Below, one piece after another: positions 7,236 to 14,762 of a DNA stretch of 34,013 nucleotides. This DNA is from UBA965 sp040396955. GTDB taxonomy: Bacteria > Chloroflexota > Chloroflexia > Chloroflexales > Roseiflexaceae. A program made the translations under genes and the position numbers. Within the stretch, counting starts at the first letter, position 1. Each line of letters opens with the position of its first letter. Below the pieces are notes generated by a model. It searched no databases, was not told the origin of the DNA, and saw only the letters and a list, made by a program, of their open reading frames with translations. The stretch covers positions 1 to 34,013 of the forward strand of contig JBBAWX010000028.1 in the NCBI GenBank assembly GCA_040396955.1, written 5' to 3'.

Positions 7236-8348
7236 ATGAAAGCCGTTATTTTAGTTGGCGGGCTGGGCACGCGCTTGCGACCATTGACCTGCAACACGCC
7301 CAAGCCCATGTTGCCACTCGTCGGCACCCCGTTCATTGAATGGATGCTCACCAATCTGCGCGACCAAGGCATCACAGAGGCCATTTTGGCAGTGCAGTAC
7401 CTCGCCGATCGCTTCCGGCACTCCCTCGGTGATGGATCGCGCTTGGGCATGAAGGTGCACATCATCGAAGAACCCGAACCACGTGGCACCGCTGGCGCTG
7501 TCAAACACGTGGCCCATCTCCTCGACGACACCACCTTCATCTTCAACGGCGACGTGATGACTGACCTCGATTTGCGCGCCATGCTGGCGTATCACCGCCA
7601 ACGCCAGAGTGAATTGACAATCGCACTGACTCCTGTCGAAGATCCCACCGCCTTTGGGCTGGTCGAAACCACAGATGCCGGACGAATTACGCGCTTCCTC
7701 GAAAAACCACGCCCCGAAGAAGTCACCACCAACATGATTAATGCGGGCACCTACATCATGGAACCACACCTGCTCGACTACATTCCGGCTGGACAACACT
7801 ATATGTTTGAGCGCGGATTATTCCCCACTGCCCTGCAAAACAATCACCCCATGTTCGGATTTGCCAGTGATGCCTACTGGACCGATATCGGCAAACCCCA
7901 AACCTACCTTGAGGTGCATCACGACATCCTCAACGGGAAAGTGCGCTTTGGTCTTCCTGGCGCCCAAACACGCCCTGGAATCTGGGTAGCCCCCGATGTG
8001 ACCATCCCCGCTGATGCGACCATCAGTGGCACCGTTGTCATCGGAGAAGGGGTCTCCATTGGTGCCAATGTGACCATCGAAGGCCCCACCATTATCGGTG
8101 CAGGATGCACCATCGCCGATGGCACCACCATTCGTGCCAGTGTGCTCTGGCACGACAACCAGATTGGCGCCGGCTGCACCATCACACACGCCGTCATCGG
8201 CCACCGTAACCGTGTGGCAGCCGAAAGCAAAGTGCTCAACGGGGTCATCATCAGCGACGATTGCACGGTTGGGTCACAAAATCACCTCGACCGTGGATTA
8301 CGCCTCTGGCCCAACGCACATCTTGCCGATCAGATGATTAGTTTTTAG
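7236..8348 (+). CDS. Sugar-1-phosphate nucleotidyltransferase (mannose-1-P guanylyltransferase-like)
   Basis: 370 residues. The ATG is preceded by AAGGAG just after the previous stop. The N-terminal nucleotidyltransferase domain shows the signature GGLGTRLRP (8-16) with TPKPMLPL (21-28), the metal-binding FNGDV, and the sugar-binding FLEKP with NAGTYIMEP. The C-terminal third (from about residue 245) is a left-handed beta-helix of hexapeptide repeats, with isoleucine/valine-led turns such as TISGTVVIGEGVSIGANV. This arrangement is typical of bacterial and archaeal mannose-1-phosphate guanylyltransferase and glucose-1-phosphate nucleotidyltransferase homologues, which join NTP and hexose-1-phosphate to NDP-hexose and pyrophosphate in the cytoplasm. 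Linkage to a GDP-deoxyhexose reductase-like gene favours a GDP-mannose product, but base specificity cannot be read with certainty. Confidence 0.85.
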   Translation: MKAVILVGGLGTRLRPLTCNTPKPMLPLVGTPFIEWMLTNLRDQGITEAILAVQYLADRFRHSLGDGSRLGMKVHIIEEPEPRGTAGAVKHVAHLLDDTTFIFNGDVMTDLDLRAMLAYHRQRQSELTIALTPVEDPTAFGLVETTDAGRITRFLEKPRPEEVTTNMINAGTYIMEPHLLDYIPAGQHYMFERGLFPTALQNNHPMFGFASDAYWTDIGKPQTYLEVHHDILNGKVRFGLPGAQTRPGIWVAPDVTIPADATISGTVVIGEGVSIGANVTIEGPTIIGAGCTIADGTTIRASVLWHDNQIGAGCTITHAVIGHRNRVAAESKVLNGVIISDDCTVGSQNHLDRGLRLWPNAHLADQMISF

Positions 8349-8358
8349 GACTTGTGAT

Positions 8359-8399
8359 AAAAAAACACCCCCCGTAGCGCCATGGCGCTACGGGGGGTG
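8359..8399 (-). terminator. Intrinsic terminator for the leftward membrane-protein gene
   Basis: A perfect 34-base palindrome (8366-8399) is followed on the complement by seven T residues (the A-run at 8359-8365). It ends the gene at 8407-9738. On the + strand it also forms a hairpin just after the stop at 8348, but without a T-tract. Confidence 0.92.
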
Positions 8400-8406
8400 C
8401 AATCAT

Positions 8407-9738
8407 TTAGCCACGGAACGGCGGTGGATTGTTGTTCGTATCTTCGTCGTCGTAGTAATACCCGTCATCGTCGTCATCGTTGTCATCGTTTTTCGGGTTG
8501 TTCGTGGCCCCACTATTCATGTTCGATCCAAACGATGGTTGACTGTAGACGGGAGTAACCGGCCCAAAAATACTCGAGGCCAGTTTCGAATCACCAGTAC
8601 CGCTACTACTTGCCGGTGGTGATGAATACGCCCCCGAACTGTTGCTCGGCGGTGTCGCACCAAAACTCCCAGTCATACCCGTCGGACTGTACCCAGACGC
8701 CGGACTACTATACGTAGTGCCGCTCGTCGTGCCCGTGCTNNNNNNNNNNNNNNNNNNNNNNNNNNNNNNNNNNNNNNNNNNNNNNNNNNNNNNNNNNNNN
8801 NNNNNNNNNNNNNNNNNNNNNNNNNNNNNNNNNNNNNNNCCGTAGCCGCTCGTCGTGCCCGTGCTGCCGTAGCCGCTCGATGAGCTCGCATACGTGTTGC
8901 CACCCGTCAATCCGGTGTTCCCATACCCGGGAGTCTGACTACTGTAGGGACTTGCCCCGGTCAGGCCTGAGATACCGTGGGGCGGAGTAATTCCGTTATT
9001 CGACAGGTTATTGGGAGGTGACGTTGGGGCCGCATCTTCTTTGGGGCGAGACATCCAGCCCGTCAAGCGCGACCATGCACTCGGCTTTGCCACCACCGGT
9101 GTAGTCGTGGTGGTAGTCGTTGGTGTTGAATATGCGGAGCCATACGGCGACGGAGTAAATCCAGAGGGTGATGTTGTTGATGCCGGGCGTGCAGGCGGAG
9201 TATTGGCTGACACGCCACGGAGCTTTGCGATGGCTCGCATCACTTTGCGCACCGATGACCAGCCGAAAATTACCACAAAAATGGTCGCCGTCATCCACGG
9301 CAACAGTAACACCAATGTCTGATTTAGCCCGCTTCCAACGATAATCTCGTTGCCCTTGGTGCCAAGACCGCCCAAAGCGCGAATGAGATAGGCCACGAGC
9401 AGGTAGGTATTCACGAAGCCAAGGATGCCGGCAAGGATGTTGTCTTGACGTGTTTTGGGGTCTTGGGCTTCGGGGATGAGGTCATCGCAGTAGTACGCAA
9501 AAACCCCAGCTACGAGCAGGAGTATGAGCATGCGCACCAAATAGACGACGGTTGCGACATCGCCAGCCACGACGCCGGCCAAGTACAACCCCAAGGCAGG
9601 GCCAGCTGAATCTGCGACAAGCATGGCCAGCAATACGCCGAAAAATCCCCAGACACCGTATTGGCGGTGACGAAACGTCCCTAAGGCGGTACCCACCAAC
9701 AAGGCCAAAACCGCAAGGACACTGACAATCAGCGTCAT
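8407..9738 (-). CDS. Membrane protein with long repetitive disordered tail (possibly CvpA-like), interrupted by a gap
   Basis: The N-terminal part (about 1-180) has four to five hydrophobic helices, including MTLIVSVLAVLALLVGTALG, MLILLLVAGVFAYY and LVLLLPWMTATIFVVIFGW. Its size and topology recall CvpA-type proteins, but no diagnostic motif is visible and the assignment is weak. The rest is low-complexity: Thr/Ser/Pro/Gly/Tyr-rich, with a 9-residue repeat of the type GSTGTTSGY, and a very acidic end (NDDNDDDDDG, then YYYDDED). The 100-N gap falls in the repeat, so tail length and even frame across the gap are unknown; the open frame through the Ns is nominal. A purine-rich AAAGG lies upstream of the ATG at 9738. 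The tail would lie on the cytoplasmic or the outer face depending on topology. Its function is not recognised. Confidence 0.7.
   Translation of the reverse strand: MTLIVSVLAVLALLVGTALGTFRHRQYGVWGFFGVLLAMLVADSAGPALGLYLAGVVAGDVATVVYLVRMLILLLVAGVFAYYCDDLIPEAQDPKTRQDNILAGILGFVNTYLLVAYLIRALGGLGTKGNEIIVGSGLNQTLVLLLPWMTATIFVVIFGWSSVRKVMRAIAKLRGVSANTPPARPASTTSPSGFTPSPYGSAYSTPTTTTTTTPVVAKPSAWSRLTGWMSRPKEDAAPTSPPNNLSNNGITPPHGISGLTGASPYSSQTPGYGNTGLTGGNTYASSSSGYGSTGTTSGYXXXXXXXXXXXXXXXXXXXXXXXXXXXXXXXXXXSTGTTSGTTYSSPASGYSPTGMTGSFGATPPSNSSGAYSSPPASSSGTGDSKLASSIFGPVTPVYSQPSFGSNMNSGATNNPKNDDNDDDDDGYYYDDEDTNNNPPPFRG
8717..8885. repeat. 27-bp tandem repeat spanning the gap
   Basis: A full unit lies at 8840-8866 (CCGTAGCCGCTCGTCGTG, then CCCGTGCTG). 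A second copy begins at 8867 and diverges after about 13 bases. The left flank (8717-8739) is a near-identical unit. On the coding strand the unit encodes nine residues rich in Gly, Ser, Thr and Tyr. The copy number in the genome is unknown. Confidence 0.75.
8740..8839. other. Assembly gap (100 N)
   Basis: Exactly 100 undetermined bases, a conventional placeholder for a gap of unknown length. Both flanks carry the same 27-bp repeat, which probably caused the assembly break. Confidence 0.98.
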
Positions 9739-9860
9739 AATGGCCTACCTTTCCCCATTACACCATAGCGTTATACTTAGTCACGATTATTTCTGGTATT
9801 GTAACACAATGCCCCAATATGTCGTCACACGGCAGGGCACACAGCAACCGTATCACAATA

Positions 9861-9869
9861 TGGTATAAT
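9861..9869 (+). promoter_or_regulatory. Extended -10 promoter of the GAPDH gene
   Basis: TGGTATAAT (9861-9869) is a consensus extended -10 located 115 bases before the ATG at 9985. No convincing -35 is visible, as is common with extended -10 promoters. Confidence 0.6.
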
Positions 9870-9897
9870 CTGCGCAGAACGTAAACGTCCGGGAATG

Positions 9898-9917
9898 TGT
9901 TACCGGGGTCGGTAACA
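9898..9917 (+). promoter_or_regulatory. Inverted repeat in the GAPDH leader (possible operator)
   Basis: TGTTACC, six bases, GGTAACA: a perfect 7-bp inverted repeat about 20 bases downstream of the expected transcription start. Its position suits a repressor that blocks elongation or initiation of gap. No regulator is identified. Confidence 0.4.
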
Positions 9918-9984
9918 TGAACTGAGCACTGTCGCCCAGCCAACGTCCTACGATATTCGTTTTTCAGTGAGGAGTGTGGAACAC

Positions 9985-11028
9985 ATGGCACGAGTTGCAA
10001 TCAATGGCTTTGGGCGCATCGGACGCCAGAGTTTCAAAGCGATGCTTGCCAGCTACGCCGACGATCTCGAGATTGTGGCGGTCAATGACCTTTCGGATGT
10101 TGCTACGTTGGCACATTTGCTCAAGTACGACACGAACTACGGTCAATTTGATGGTGAAATCAAGGCCAACGGCAACATCATTGAGATTACCTACTACGAC
10201 GAAGACGGCAACGAGCGCCAGATGAACCTGCAGGTGCTTGCCGAGCGCGACCCGGCCAAGTTGCCATGGGGTCAGCTGGGTGTCGATATTGTCGTCGAGT
10301 CCACTGGTCGCTTTACCCAGGCTGACAAGGCCAAGGCACACCTCGATGCTGGCGCCAAAAAGGTCATCATCAGCGCACCGGCCAAGGGTGAAGACATCAC
10401 CATCTGCTTGGGTGTCAACGAGAGCAAGTACGACCACGACAACCACAACATCATCTCGAACGCATCGTGCACCACCAACTGTTTGGCCCCCGTCGCCAAG
10501 GTGCTCAACGACAACTTCGGCATCAAGCGCGGCATGATGACCACGGTGCACGCCTACACCATGGACCAAAACCTGCAGGACAACGTGCATGCTGACCTGC
10601 GCCGGGCCCGTGCTGCCGCCATGAACATGGTCCCCACCACCACCGGTGCCGCTCAGGCCGTGGCGTTGGTCATCCCAGAGCTCAAGGGCAAGTTCACCGG
10701 CTTTGCGGTGCGCGTCCCAACCTCGACCGTCTCAATGGTTGACTTCGTGGTTGAGCTCGAAAAGGGCACCAGCGTCGAAGCCATCAACAAGGCCTTCGTG
10801 GCCGCCTCCGAGAGCGAGGCGTTGGAGGGTATCTTGGGCGTCACCAACGAAGAGCTGGTCTCCAGCGACTTCTTGGGCTCGTCGTTCTCGAGCACGGTCG
10901 ACCTGCCGTTGACCATCGGCTTGGGAGACAACTTGTTCAAGGTCATCTCGTGGTACGACAACGAGTTCGGCTACTCGAACCGTGTGGCCGACCTGACCGC
11001 CTTCATCGGCGATCACTTCAACGACTAG
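9985..11028 (+). CDS. gap: Type I glyceraldehyde-3-phosphate dehydrogenase
   Basis: 347 residues from the ATG at 9985, preceded by GAGGAG. An in-frame start at 9967 falls before this site and is rejected. The glycolytic enzyme oxidises and phosphorylates glyceraldehyde 3-phosphate to 1,3-bisphosphoglycerate in the cytoplasm. Diagnostic features: the N-terminal VAINGFGRIGR nucleotide-binding motif (4-14); the catalytic segment SNASCTTNCLAP with nucleophile C162; H189 in TTVHAYT; and the C-terminal WYDNEFGYSNRV. The acidic Asn-Asp pair after the second strand (N34, D35 in VAVNDLSD) favours NAD over NADP. Length is slightly above the usual 330-340. It appears monocistronic, with its own extended -10 promoter, a possible leader operator and a strong terminator. 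Confidence 0.97.
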   Translation: MARVAINGFGRIGRQSFKAMLASYADDLEIVAVNDLSDVATLAHLLKYDTNYGQFDGEIKANGNIIEITYYDEDGNERQMNLQVLAERDPAKLPWGQLGVDIVVESTGRFTQADKAKAHLDAGAKKVIISAPAKGEDITICLGVNESKYDHDNHNIISNASCTTNCLAPVAKVLNDNFGIKRGMMTTVHAYTMDQNLQDNVHADLRRARAAAMNMVPTTTGAAQAVALVIPELKGKFTGFAVRVPTSTVSMVDFVVELEKGTSVEAINKAFVAASESEALEGILGVTNEELVSSDFLGSSFSSTVDLPLTIGLGDNLFKVISWYDNEFGYSNRVADLTAFIGDHFND

Positions 11029-11038
11029 TCAATGACCA

Positions 11039-11079
11039 AGCCCCCGGTCGTGCGTGTACGCACGACCGGGGGCTTTTTT
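11039..11079 (+). terminator. Intrinsic terminator after GAPDH
   Basis: A 16-bp perfect stem (arms 11039-11054 and 11059-11074) with loop TGTA and a T-run to 11079. It lies between the converging GAPDH and thiolase genes. Confidence 0.95.
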
Positions 11080-11093
11080 ATGGAATACATCGG

Positions 11094-12278
11094 CTACCCA
11101 CGCCGAAAGAGTGCTGCAATCCCCTGACCACCGCCAATGCACAACGATGTCGCCGCATAGGTGGTCTGCGTGCGGTGCAATTCATGGATGGCCTTCACGG
11201 CCACAATGGCTCCCGAAGCACCCAACGGGTGCCCGAGGGAGATGCCACTGCCGTTGGGATTGACTTTGGCGGAATCAAGGCCCAATTCTTGGGTGACCGC
11301 AGCTGCTTGGGCGGCAAATGCTTCGTTGATTTCGTAGATGTCGATGGCATCACGGCTCACCCCGGTACGTTGCCAGAGCTTTTGGAGCGCTGGTATCGGC
11401 CCAATCCCCATGTAGGCCGGGTCGACACCCGCATGACTATACCCTTCCATGGAAGCGAGCACGGGAACACCGAGACGCTCAGCCATACCCGCCTCCATCA
11501 ACACGAGCGCGGCTGCGCCGTCGTTGATGGTCGAGGAGTTGCCGGCCGTCACCGTGCCGTTTTCCGCGAACACCGGGCGCAATCTGGCCAACGCAGCCAT
11601 GCTTGACTCGGCACGTACCCCCTCATCCACGGCATATTCCTGGGTCCCACCTTTGACAGGCACCGCAATCGGCACAATTTGATTGTCGAAATATCCAGCA
11701 GACTGTGCGTGTGCAGCCCGCAACTGACTGTTGAGCGCCAGTGTGTCTTGCATGTCGCGCGAAATTCCATAGCGTTGTGCCACACGCTCGGCCGTTACGC
11801 CCATCTGGCACCCATCAAAGGGATCCATCAAGGCCCCCATCATCGGGTCGAGCGTGGTGCCGTTTTGCATGCGTTGGCCCCAACGCAACGCAGGCAACCA
11901 GTAGGGGGCGCGGCTCATCGACTCGACACCTCCCGCCACCGCCACATCGACATCGCCCAGTAAAATAGCTTGTGTGGCGCTGATAATAGCCTGCAGACCA
12001 CTGCCGCATACGCGATTCAGCGTCAGCGCCGGTGTTTCAACTGGGCAACCTGCTTGACGCGCCACAGCGCGCGACAGGTACATGTCACGGATGTCGGTGT
12101 GGATGACGTTGCCGAGAAATACGTGCTCAACACGATCGGCACCAATGCCGGCCCGGGCTATGGCGGCCGCCACCACTGCGGCACCAAGATCGACCGTCGC
12201 GACATCCTTGAGGCTCCCGCCAAACTTGCCAATCGCTGAACGGACGGCGGCAACAACGACAACACGGCGCATGGTCAT
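11094..12278 (-). CDS. Acetyl-CoA C-acetyltransferase (thiolase)
   Basis: 394 residues, the normal thiolase length. The three catalytic regions are all present: the nucleophile in NRVCGSGLQA (C91), the histidine of GHPLGASGA (H350), and the C-terminal cysteine of CIGGGQG (C380). The NEAFAAQ motif is also intact. A TGAGGGG ribosome-binding site precedes the ATG at 12278, although the third codon is also ATG. The enzyme either condenses two acetyl-CoA (polyester or isoprenoid precursor route) or cleaves acyl-CoA in beta-oxidation. The sequence alone does not separate these. The membrane Fe-S oxidoreductase at 30927-33050 is of a type linked to acyl-CoA dehydrogenases, which makes fatty-acid oxidation plausible. 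Its likely promoter lies inside the loop of the terminator of the amidohydrolase cluster. Confidence 0.93.
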   Translation of the reverse strand: MTMRRVVVVAAVRSAIGKFGGSLKDVATVDLGAAVVAAAIARAGIGADRVEHVFLGNVIHTDIRDMYLSRAVARQAGCPVETPALTLNRVCGSGLQAIISATQAILLGDVDVAVAGGVESMSRAPYWLPALRWGQRMQNGTTLDPMMGALMDPFDGCQMGVTAERVAQRYGISRDMQDTLALNSQLRAAHAQSAGYFDNQIVPIAVPVKGGTQEYAVDEGVRAESSMAALARLRPVFAENGTVTAGNSSTINDGAAALVLMEAGMAERLGVPVLASMEGYSHAGVDPAYMGIGPIPALQKLWQRTGVSRDAIDIYEINEAFAAQAAAVTQELGLDSAKVNPNGSGISLGHPLGASGAIVAVKAIHELHRTQTTYAATSLCIGGGQGIAALFRRG

Positions 12279-12298
12279 CAGTACCCCTCATCTTCACC

Positions 12299-12342
12299 AA
12301 AAAAACAGCACACCACGGGGATTATACCGCATCCCCGCGGTG
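12299..12342 (-). terminator. Terminator of the M20 amidohydrolase cluster
   Basis: On the complement, an 11-bp stem with one mismatch (arms 12332-12342 and 12311-12321), a 10-base loop, and a run of seven T residues (12299-12305) after a 5-base spacer. It starts 23 bases after the stop of the last amidohydrolase gene. Confidence 0.75.
12321..12326 (-). promoter_or_regulatory. -10 element of the thiolase gene inside the terminator loop
   Basis: The complement reads GCGGTATAATCCCC, with TATAAT at 12321-12326, across the loop and the edge of the stem of the preceding terminator. A start 7 bases downstream would fall in the right arm, so thiolase transcripts would lack the left arm and escape termination. 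A possible -35 (TGGACG, 19-base spacer) is weak. Confidence 0.4.
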
Positions 12343-12365
12343 CACCGTCCAGTGGGCAACGTGAT

Positions 12366-13553
12366 TTATTCGACTTCGCCGGCCAAGAATCGCCGGGCTG
12401 TTTCAGCCAAAATGGCCGCACCAATCGGCATGGCTCGCTCATCGATGGCAAAAACGGGAGTATGGTGGGCGCGCTTGAAATCTCCCACTGCAGCCCCCAA
12501 GTTAATCATGGTGCCGGGTGCCTTTTGTTGCATGTAGGCGAAGTCCTCGGCGCCCATGCCGGCCCGATCACGGATGATGTTATCACTCCCCACAAATTCG
12601 GCAGCCACGGCATCCATCCACTTCGTCACCGTGGGGTCATTGAAGCCCGGAGGATAGCCGCGCTCGATTTCGAGCGTGTAGTCACCATCGAAGTGACGAC
12701 TGAGTGCCACGGCTGCTTCGACTTCTTTGAGCAACTGCTCACGCACTCCAGCATCGTAGCTCCGGAGCGTCCCCTCGAGGTAGACTTCCGCGGGGATAAC
12801 GTTGGAGACCGTGCCACCGCGCACCACGCCCAGGCTGACCACTGCTGGATGCATGGGGTCGACTCTGCGTGACACGATGTTGTGCAGAGCAGTCATCACG
12901 GGGATCAGCATCCACAATGGGTCCGTCCCCTGATGCGGGTACGCGCCGTGGCCACCGGTGCCACGGATCCAGGCCTTGAAGCTATCGACGGCGGCCGTGA
13001 TATGCCCCGGCTTCAAGCCCACTTGGCCGACGGGCATGGTGGAATCGACGTGGAGCGCAATCATATGGTCGACCCCGTCGAGCGCCCCGTCGTCTATCAT
13101 CATCGGCGCACCACTCTGATGTCGGCCGTTGGTGGCTTCTTCGGCAGGTTGGAAGATGAAGCGCACATTGCCACGCAGAGTGCCCTTGGCGAATTCCTGC
13201 TTGAGCAGGTGCGCCACACCCAGCAACATGGCCGTGTGCGAGTCGTGACCACAGGCGTGCATGGTGCCGTGCGTGGTGGAGCTGAAATCCACGCCACTGT
13301 CTTCGATAATCGGCAGTGCATCCATGTCGGCACGGATACCGATGGTTGGGCCATCGCCGGTGCCAATGCTCCCGACCACACCGGTGATGCCAATGTTGGT
13401 TTTGACGTCAATGCCGCCGATTTCTCGCAGGGTATCGGCCACGAGCGCCGCCGTGCGTACCTCTTCGAAGGCCAATTCGGGGTGTGCATGAATATCACGA
13501 CGCAACCGTGACATTTCACCGCTCAGACTCTGTGCCCGATCGAGCATGCTCAT
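12366..13553 (-). CDS. M20-family amidohydrolase, copy C
   Basis: 395 residues. The ATG overlaps the stop of copy B by four bases (ATGA), with AAAGGAA upstream on the complement. M20D metallopeptidase/amidohydrolase (aminoacylase, hippurate hydrolase and IAA-amino acid hydrolase group): metal ligands in MHACGHDSHTAMLL, QPAEEA and ALHVDS, a dimerisation-domain segment GTGGHGAYPHQGTDPLWM, and the final HHTPVFAIDE. It hydrolyses the amide bond of N-acyl amino acids or related amides in the cytoplasm; the substrate is unknown. It is the most divergent of the three adjacent copies, for example ELAFEEVR where the others have ELGFQEVR, and lacks their GGDGVSGAPEMI stretch. This suggests an older duplication or a changed substrate. 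Confidence 0.93.
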   Translation of the reverse strand: MSMLDRAQSLSGEMSRLRRDIHAHPELAFEEVRTAALVADTLREIGGIDVKTNIGITGVVGSIGTGDGPTIGIRADMDALPIIEDSGVDFSSTTHGTMHACGHDSHTAMLLGVAHLLKQEFAKGTLRGNVRFIFQPAEEATNGRHQSGAPMMIDDGALDGVDHMIALHVDSTMPVGQVGLKPGHITAAVDSFKAWIRGTGGHGAYPHQGTDPLWMLIPVMTALHNIVSRRVDPMHPAVVSLGVVRGGTVSNVIPAEVYLEGTLRSYDAGVREQLLKEVEAAVALSRHFDGDYTLEIERGYPPGFNDPTVTKWMDAVAAEFVGSDNIIRDRAGMGAEDFAYMQQKAPGTMINLGAAVGDFKRAHHTPVFAIDERAMPIGAAILAETARRFLAGEVE

Positions 13554-14752
13554 TGTTGTATTCCTTTCGCTGATGCACGTTGAAAGTATCGAACTACCGT
13601 TTCGGCCAAAATCGCTGCCCCAATCGGCATGGCCGTCTCGTCAATATCAAACACTGGGGTGTGATGGGGGCGTTCCATGTCGCCGACTGCCGCCCCGAGC
13701 ATCATCATGGTGCCAGGTGCGAGCTGTTGCATGAAGGTGAAATCTTCACTCCCCATGATGCGCGTGGCGCGATCGATGTTGGTGGCACCTACCAGCTCCG
13801 AGGCCACTTCATCCATCCACTGTGTCACCGTCGGGTCGTTGTAGCCTGCCGGGTAGCCACGCACCAACGACAGTTCGTAATCACCGCCAAGCGCCCGCGT
13901 CAGAGCAAAGGCACGTTCGACCTGCGCAAACAACAACTCTCGCACCGCAGGATCGTAGCTCCGCAACGTGCCACTGATTTCGACCACCGCCGGAATTACG
14001 TTGAAGGCCGAGCCACCGTGGATGCGCCCAATACTGCACACCGCCGGCAACATGGGGTCAACGTTGCGGGACACGATGGCGTTGAGCGCTTGCACCACCT
14101 GCATCGCCATCATCACCGCATCTGAGCCTGCGTGAGGCATGGCCCCATGGCCACCCGCTGCCAGCACATTGCCCTGAAAGATGTCGCCGGCCGCAAAATT
14201 GGACCCGGCGACCAAGCCCACTTTACCCACTGGCATCCCCGATGCCACATGCAAGGCAATCACGTGGTCAACACCTGCAAGTGCGCCGTCTTTGATCATC
14301 TCGGGAGCACCGCTCACACCATCCCCACCGACTTCTTCGGCAGGCTGAAAGAGGAAGCGCACTTTGCCCTTGATGTTGCCATTCGCGGCCTCTTGTTTGA
14401 GTAGATGCGCCACCCCCAGCAATATCGCCGTGTGCGCATCGTGACCACAAGCGTGCATCACTCCTGCCTGGGTGGAGGCGAATGCAGTGCCGCTTTCTTC
14501 GAGGATGGGCAAAGCGTCCATGTCGGCTCGAATGCCGATGGTAGGACCATCGCCAGTGCCAATCTCGCCAACCACCCCGGTTTTCCCTACCTGGGTACGC
14601 ACCGAAATGCCGCCGATTTCGTGCAGGGTATCGGCCACCAAAGCCGCCGTGCGTACTTCTTGGAAGCCCAACTCCGGGTGAGCGTGGATGTCGCGGCGCA
14701 AGCGTACCATCTCGGCATGGAGCTGCTGGGCACGTTTAAGCATATCTGTCAT
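13550..14752 (-). CDS. M20-family amidohydrolase, copy B
   Basis: 400 residues from the ATG at 14752. A longer in-frame start at 14839 would run back into copy A and is rejected. The start lies 10 bases after the stop of copy A, without a strong ribosome-binding site, so translational coupling is likely. It has the same M20D signatures as its neighbours: RRDIHAHPELGFQEVR, ACGHDAHTAILLGVAHLL, FQPAEEVGGDGVSG, HGAMPHAGSDAV, and RPHHTPVFDIDE near the end. By eye it is near-identical to copy A over long stretches (for example around 60-190), so the two arose by recent duplication or are kept alike by gene conversion. Presumed N-acyl amino acid or amide hydrolase, binuclear metal-dependent, cytoplasmic. 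The substrate is unknown. Confidence 0.93.
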   Translation of the reverse strand: MTDMLKRAQQLHAEMVRLRRDIHAHPELGFQEVRTAALVADTLHEIGGISVRTQVGKTGVVGEIGTGDGPTIGIRADMDALPILEESGTAFASTQAGVMHACGHDAHTAILLGVAHLLKQEAANGNIKGKVRFLFQPAEEVGGDGVSGAPEMIKDGALAGVDHVIALHVASGMPVGKVGLVAGSNFAAGDIFQGNVLAAGGHGAMPHAGSDAVMMAMQVVQALNAIVSRNVDPMLPAVCSIGRIHGGSAFNVIPAVVEISGTLRSYDPAVRELLFAQVERAFALTRALGGDYELSLVRGYPAGYNDPTVTQWMDEVASELVGATNIDRATRIMGSEDFTFMQQLAPGTMMMLGAAVGDMERPHHTPVFDIDETAMPIGAAILAETVVRYFQRASAKGIQQ

Positions 14753-14762
14753 ACTTTTGCCG

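Noticed and set aside
8740..8839. Continuous reading frame through the N-run
   Set aside because: The gap length is a placeholder, so apparent frame continuity across it has no meaning.
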